Shown piece after piece: positions 60,413 to 64,000 of a DNA stretch of 64,000 nt. Position numbers and translations under genes: made by a program. Source of the stretch: Ruminococcus hominis (GTDB lineage Bacteria > Bacillota > Clostridia > Lachnospirales > Lachnospiraceae); contig NZ_JACOPE010000001.1 in assembly GCF_014287355.1 (NCBI RefSeq), positions 1,302,001 through 1,366,000 on the forward strand, written 5' to 3'. The notes beneath the pieces were generated by a model. It saw nothing but the letters and a program-made list of their open reading frames with translations. It was not told where the DNA came from and ran no database searches. The first letter of the stretch is position 1; the number at the start of each line of letters is the position of its first letter.

Positions 60413-60442
60413 GATTACGATGAAGGATGGAGGAAGATAACA

Positions 60443-61366
60443 ATGAAGAAACCTGTATTAGTAATTATGGCAGCAGGTATGGGCAGCAGATATGGTGGAT
60501 TAAAACAGATTGATCCGGTAGATAATGAAGGACATATTATTATGGATTTTTCCATTTATGATGCAAAGCGTGCCGGATTTGAAAAAGTAGTATTCATCAT
60601 CAAGAAAGCAATTGAGAAGGAATTTAAAGCGGGAATTGGAGACAGAATCAGCCAGTATATGGATGTCGAGTATGTATATCAGGAACTGGATACACTGCCG
60701 GAAGGATTTGAAGTTCCGGAGGGACGCGTAAAACCATTTGGTACAGGACATGCAATTTTAAGCTGTAAAGATGTAGTAGATGGACCATTTGCAGTAATTA
60801 ATGCAGATGATTATTATGGAGTACATGCATTCCAGGAGATTTATAATTATCTGACTGAAAACGAAGATGATGAGAAGTATCATTATGCAATGGTAGGCTA
60901 CATTTTGTCTAATACATTGACAGAGAATGGATATGTTTCCAGAGGAATCTGTGAGATGGATAAGGATGCATTTCTGACAGGAATCACAGAACGTACACAC
61001 ATAGAGCAGCGTGATATGGGCGTACAGTTTACAGAGGATGATGGGCAGACATGGGAAGATATTGCGGCAGATAGTATTGTGTCTATGAACATGTTTGGAT
61101 TTACAGCAAGTATGTTAAAAGAACTGGAATGTCGTTTCCCAGAGTTTTTGGAAAAAGGATTGGAAGAAAATCCTATGAAATGTGAGTATTTCCTTCCATC
61201 TGTAGTAAGTGATCTGATCGAGGAAGATAAAGCAGATGTTAAAGTCCTGCGTTCAGAAGACAGATGGTACGGAATTACATATAAAGAGGACAAAGAAGCT
61301 GTTGTTTCAGCGGTCCAGAAGTTAAAGGATACAGGTGTTTATCCACAACATTTGTGGGAAGCATAA
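60443..61366 (+). CDS. Sugar-phosphate nucleotidyltransferase-like protein
   Basis: 307 residues. The NTP-transferase motif VIMAAGMGSRYGGLKQ at the N-terminus, GTGHAI near 100 and the metal-binding aspartates in VINADDYYG (near 117). The substrate is not defined; as it sits 62 bp before galE a hexose-1-phosphate is likely. It lacks the typical GalU length and end. Confidence 0.88.
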   Translation: MKKPVLVIMAAGMGSRYGGLKQIDPVDNEGHIIMDFSIYDAKRAGFEKVVFIIKKAIEKEFKAGIGDRISQYMDVEYVYQELDTLPEGFEVPEGRVKPFGTGHAILSCKDVVDGPFAVINADDYYGVHAFQEIYNYLTENEDDEKYHYAMVGYILSNTLTENGYVSRGICEMDKDAFLTGITERTHIEQRDMGVQFTEDDGQTWEDIAADSIVSMNMFGFTASMLKELECRFPEFLEKGLEENPMKCEYFLPSVVSDLIEEDKADVKVLRSEDRWYGITYKEDKEAVVSAVQKLKDTGVYPQHLWEA

Positions 61367-61428
61367 GCATGAATCCTAATTAAAGATTTTATGTTTGACA
61401 GCATTGTAAAAGAAAGGATGAAAAGATT

Positions 61429-62451
61429 ATGGCAATTTTAGTAGCAGGTGGAGCAGGATATATTGGAAGCCATACTTGTGTGGAACTTCTGAATAGAGGA
61501 TATGAAGTTGTTGTTATTGACAATTTGTATAATTCAAGTGAAGTGGCATTAGAGAGAGTACAGGAGATTACAGGAAAATCTTTGAAGTTTTATGAGGGGG
61601 ATGTCCTTAATCGAGAAGATCTTGATCCTATCTTTGAAAATGAAAATATTGAAGCGGTGATTAATTTCGCCGGATTAAAAGCTGTTGGTGAGTCTGTTCA
61701 GAAACCTTGGGAGTATTACCACAACAATATTACAGGTACACTGATTTTGACAGATGTGATGAGAAAACATGGATGTAAAAATATTATTTTCAGTTCTTCC
61801 GCAACAGTATACGGAGACCCTGCGGAGATTCCGATTACAGAAAATTGTCCAAAGGGAGAGATTACGAATCCATATGGAAGAACAAAAGGAATGTTAGAGC
61901 AGATTTTAACAGATTTATATGTTGGAGATCCAGAATGGAATGTGATGCTGCTTCGTTATTTCAATCCAATCGGAGCACATGAATCAGGAAGAATTGGTGA
62001 GGATCCAAAGGGTATTCCGAACAATTTGGTGCCATATATTGCGCAGGTTGCAGTAGGTAAGTTGAAATGTCTTGGTGTATTTGGTGATGATTATGATACA
62101 CCGGATGGAACAGGCGTACGTGATTATATTCATGTAGTTGATCTTGCGGTTGGCCATGTGAAAGCAATTGAAAAGATGAAAGGACAGACAGGAGTTCATA
62201 TCTATAATCTTGGAACAGGTGTTGGATATAGTGTTCTGGATGTTGTGAAAGCGTATGAAAAGGCTTGTGGAAAGAAAATTCCATACGAGATTAAACCTAG
62301 AAGAGCCGGAGATATTGCAACATGTTATTGTGATGCAACAAAAGCAAAGGAAGAGCTTGGCTGGGTAGCAGAGCGTGGTATTGAAGAGATGTGTGCAGAT
62401 TCATGGAGATGGCAGTCACACAATCCGAATGGATACAGAGACGAAGAGTAA
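61429..62451 (+). CDS. galE: UDP-glucose 4-epimerase
   Basis: 340 residues. NAD-binding [15 protein letters not shown], the SSATVYG serine region, the catalytic YGRTK (Tyr and Lys near 149-153), and [25 protein letters not shown]. Interconverts UDP-glucose and UDP-galactose. Followed by a strong terminator. Confidence 0.97.
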   Translation: MAILVAGGAGYIGSHTCVELLNRGYEVVVIDNLYNSSEVALERVQEITGKSLKFYEGDVLNREDLDPIFENENIEAVINFAGLKAVGESVQKPWEYYHNNITGTLILTDVMRKHGCKNIIFSSSATVYGDPAEIPITENCPKGEITNPYGRTKGMLEQILTDLYVGDPEWNVMLLRYFNPIGAHESGRIGEDPKGIPNNLVPYIAQVAVGKLKCLGVFGDDYDTPDGTGVRDYIHVVDLAVGHVKAIEKMKGQTGVHIYNLGTGVGYSVLDVVKAYEKACGKKIPYEIKPRRAGDIATCYCDATKAKEELGWVAERGIEEMCADSWRWQSHNPNGYRDEE

Positions 62452-62470
62452 TAGGTAGTTAAAAACTATG

Positions 62471-62505
62471 AGTGGTTGTCAACGAAAGTTGGCAGCCACT
62501 TTTTC
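62471..62505 (+). terminator. Terminator after galE
   Basis: AGTGGTTGTCAAC-GAAA-GTTGGCAGCCACT, 13-bp stem with two G-T pairs, then T5. Confidence 0.92.
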
Positions 62506-62552
62506 TATTGGGATGTGTACGAAAAAACTTTTGAGAAATAATGTAGAAAGTG

Positions 62553-62581
62553 TTGACAAAAACAAGTATAGTTGCTATTAT
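62553..62581 (+). promoter_or_regulatory. Promoter of ilvN-ilvC
   Basis: TTGACA, 17-bp spacer, TATTAT. A small AAAACAGA / TCTGTTTT hairpin follows in the leader at about 62586-62607. Confidence 0.75.
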
Positions 62582-62649
62582 AAAAAAACAGAACGCACTC
62601 TGTTTTATAAATAAAACAAAATAGCGTTTGTGGGAAAGTGGGAGATACT

Positions 62650-63147
62650 ATGAGAAGACAAGTATATTCTTTACTCGTTGATAACAATCCGGGTGTTTTA
62701 AGTAGGATTGCAGGATTGTTCAGTAGACGAGGCTACAGTATTGACAGTATCACAGCAGGTAGAACTGCAGATTCAAGATTTACCAGAATTACGGTAGTAA
62801 CATCGGGTGATGAATTGATTTTGGAACAGATTGAAAAGCAGCTTCGTAAACTTGTAGATGTGAGAAGTATTAAGAAATTACAGGATGAAGATTCTGTGTA
62901 TCGTGAATTGATGCTGGTTAAGATTAGAGCAAATTCAAAACAGAGAAGTGAAGTTGTTTCTGTTGCAGATATCTTCCGTGCGAAGATTGTTGACGTAGAG
63001 CAGGATTCACTTATGATTGAGCTTACTGGAAATCAGTCAAAATTGGAAGCATTTTTAAATTTGCTGGATGGTTATGAGATTTTAGAGCTTGCAAGAACCG
63101 GAATCACAGGATTGTCAAGAGGAAGCAAAGATATTACATATTTATAA
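62650..63147 (+). CDS. ilvN: Acetolactate synthase small subunit
   Basis: 165 residues from ATG 62650 (the in-frame GTG 62638 is within the gggag ribosome binding site). N-terminal ACT domain (YSLLVDNNPGVLSRIAGLFSRRGYSIDSI, near 5-75) that binds valine, and the C-terminal ALS_ss_C domain (LMLVKIRANSKQRSEVVSVADIFRAKIVDV). Regulates the large subunit; no ilvB is in the window, so the catalytic subunit is encoded elsewhere. Confidence 0.96.
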   Translation: MRRQVYSLLVDNNPGVLSRIAGLFSRRGYSIDSITAGRTADSRFTRITVVTSGDELILEQIEKQLRKLVDVRSIKKLQDEDSVYRELMLVKIRANSKQRSEVVSVADIFRAKIVDVEQDSLMIELTGNQSKLEAFLNLLDGYEILELARTGITGLSRGSKDITYL

Positions 63148-63260
63148 TCCTTATAGAATATCGAAGTAGGGATTGCAGTAATTTTTAATTTAGAAGCTAG
63201 AGGTTTAAAAGCCTTTAACTAGATACAAATCAGTCGGGATAATCCGACATGAAATTTTAG

Positions 63261-64000
<740 letters not shown>

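Overview
The window is low-GC Firmicutes DNA. Gene content (hybrid histidine kinases, Hrb/rubrerythrin/superoxide reductase, SirTM-macrodomain operon, RepA_N element genes), AGGAGG ribosome binding sites and FMN and c-di-GMP-I riboswitches fit an anaerobic gut Lachnospiraceae (Dorea/Mediterraneibacter/Blautia type). That assignment is inferred from gene content only. No rRNA, tRNA or CRISPR array was seen.

Layout. 1-6.2 kb: radical-SAM/DUF4130 DNA-metabolism pair, 5'-nucleotidase, YfcC carrier and isoaspartyl dipeptidase. 6.2-13.2 kb: MarR, a YczE/cytidylate-kinase-like fusion, LysR, a flavodoxin/CMD-cupin/aldo-keto reductase operon, Bcp and YaaA. 13.4-28 kb: a redox and oxygen-defence region with HD-GYP protein, a MerR/Fur deletion junction, an Hrb-rubrerythrin fusion, superoxide reductase, rubredoxin, SDR, two thioredoxins, rhodanese, CoA-disulfide reductase-rhodanese, thioredoxin reductase, a Crp/Fnr regulator, an Rrf2 regulator with its target, and an FMN-riboswitch operon encoding a PNPOx-ferredoxin protein, a class-M sirtuin and a zinc macrodomain.

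28-39.2 kb: a signalling block. A c-di-GMP-I riboswitch precedes a solute-binding lipoprotein and a hybrid kinase; two more large hybrid kinases, an HD-GYP relic and an unexplained three-hairpin element follow. 39.2-58 kb: layered, partly decayed mobile DNA with MobC/relaxase relics, an S24 fragment, an AbiE-like pair with a truncated toxin, a PBECR4-type nuclease-like gene preceded by a structured repeat RNA, Fic, GIY-YIG, a complete type I restriction system with an invertase and inverted silent hsdS cassettes, RepA_N, DnaC-like, Xis and an integrase relic. Copies of the 5' end of a low-molecular-weight phosphatase gene lie at both edges of the 43.8-57.9 kb part, as expected for an integrative element. 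58-64 kb: housekeeping genes (phosphatase, ABC-F, nucleotidyltransferase, galE, ilvN, ilvC).

The strongest regulatory signals are three Crp/Fnr-type palindromes, each centred exactly 29 bp before a TATAAT/TATATT box and placed before SDR, trxA1 and trxA2-trxB, with the regulator gene encoded between them; and three TGTAA-N9-TTACA operators around the rrf2 gene and its PNPOx target. The best candidates for undescribed biology are the PBECR4 gene with its covarying leader RNA, the FMN-riboswitch-controlled sirtuin/macrodomain operon and the three-hairpin element at 32.3-32.5 kb.
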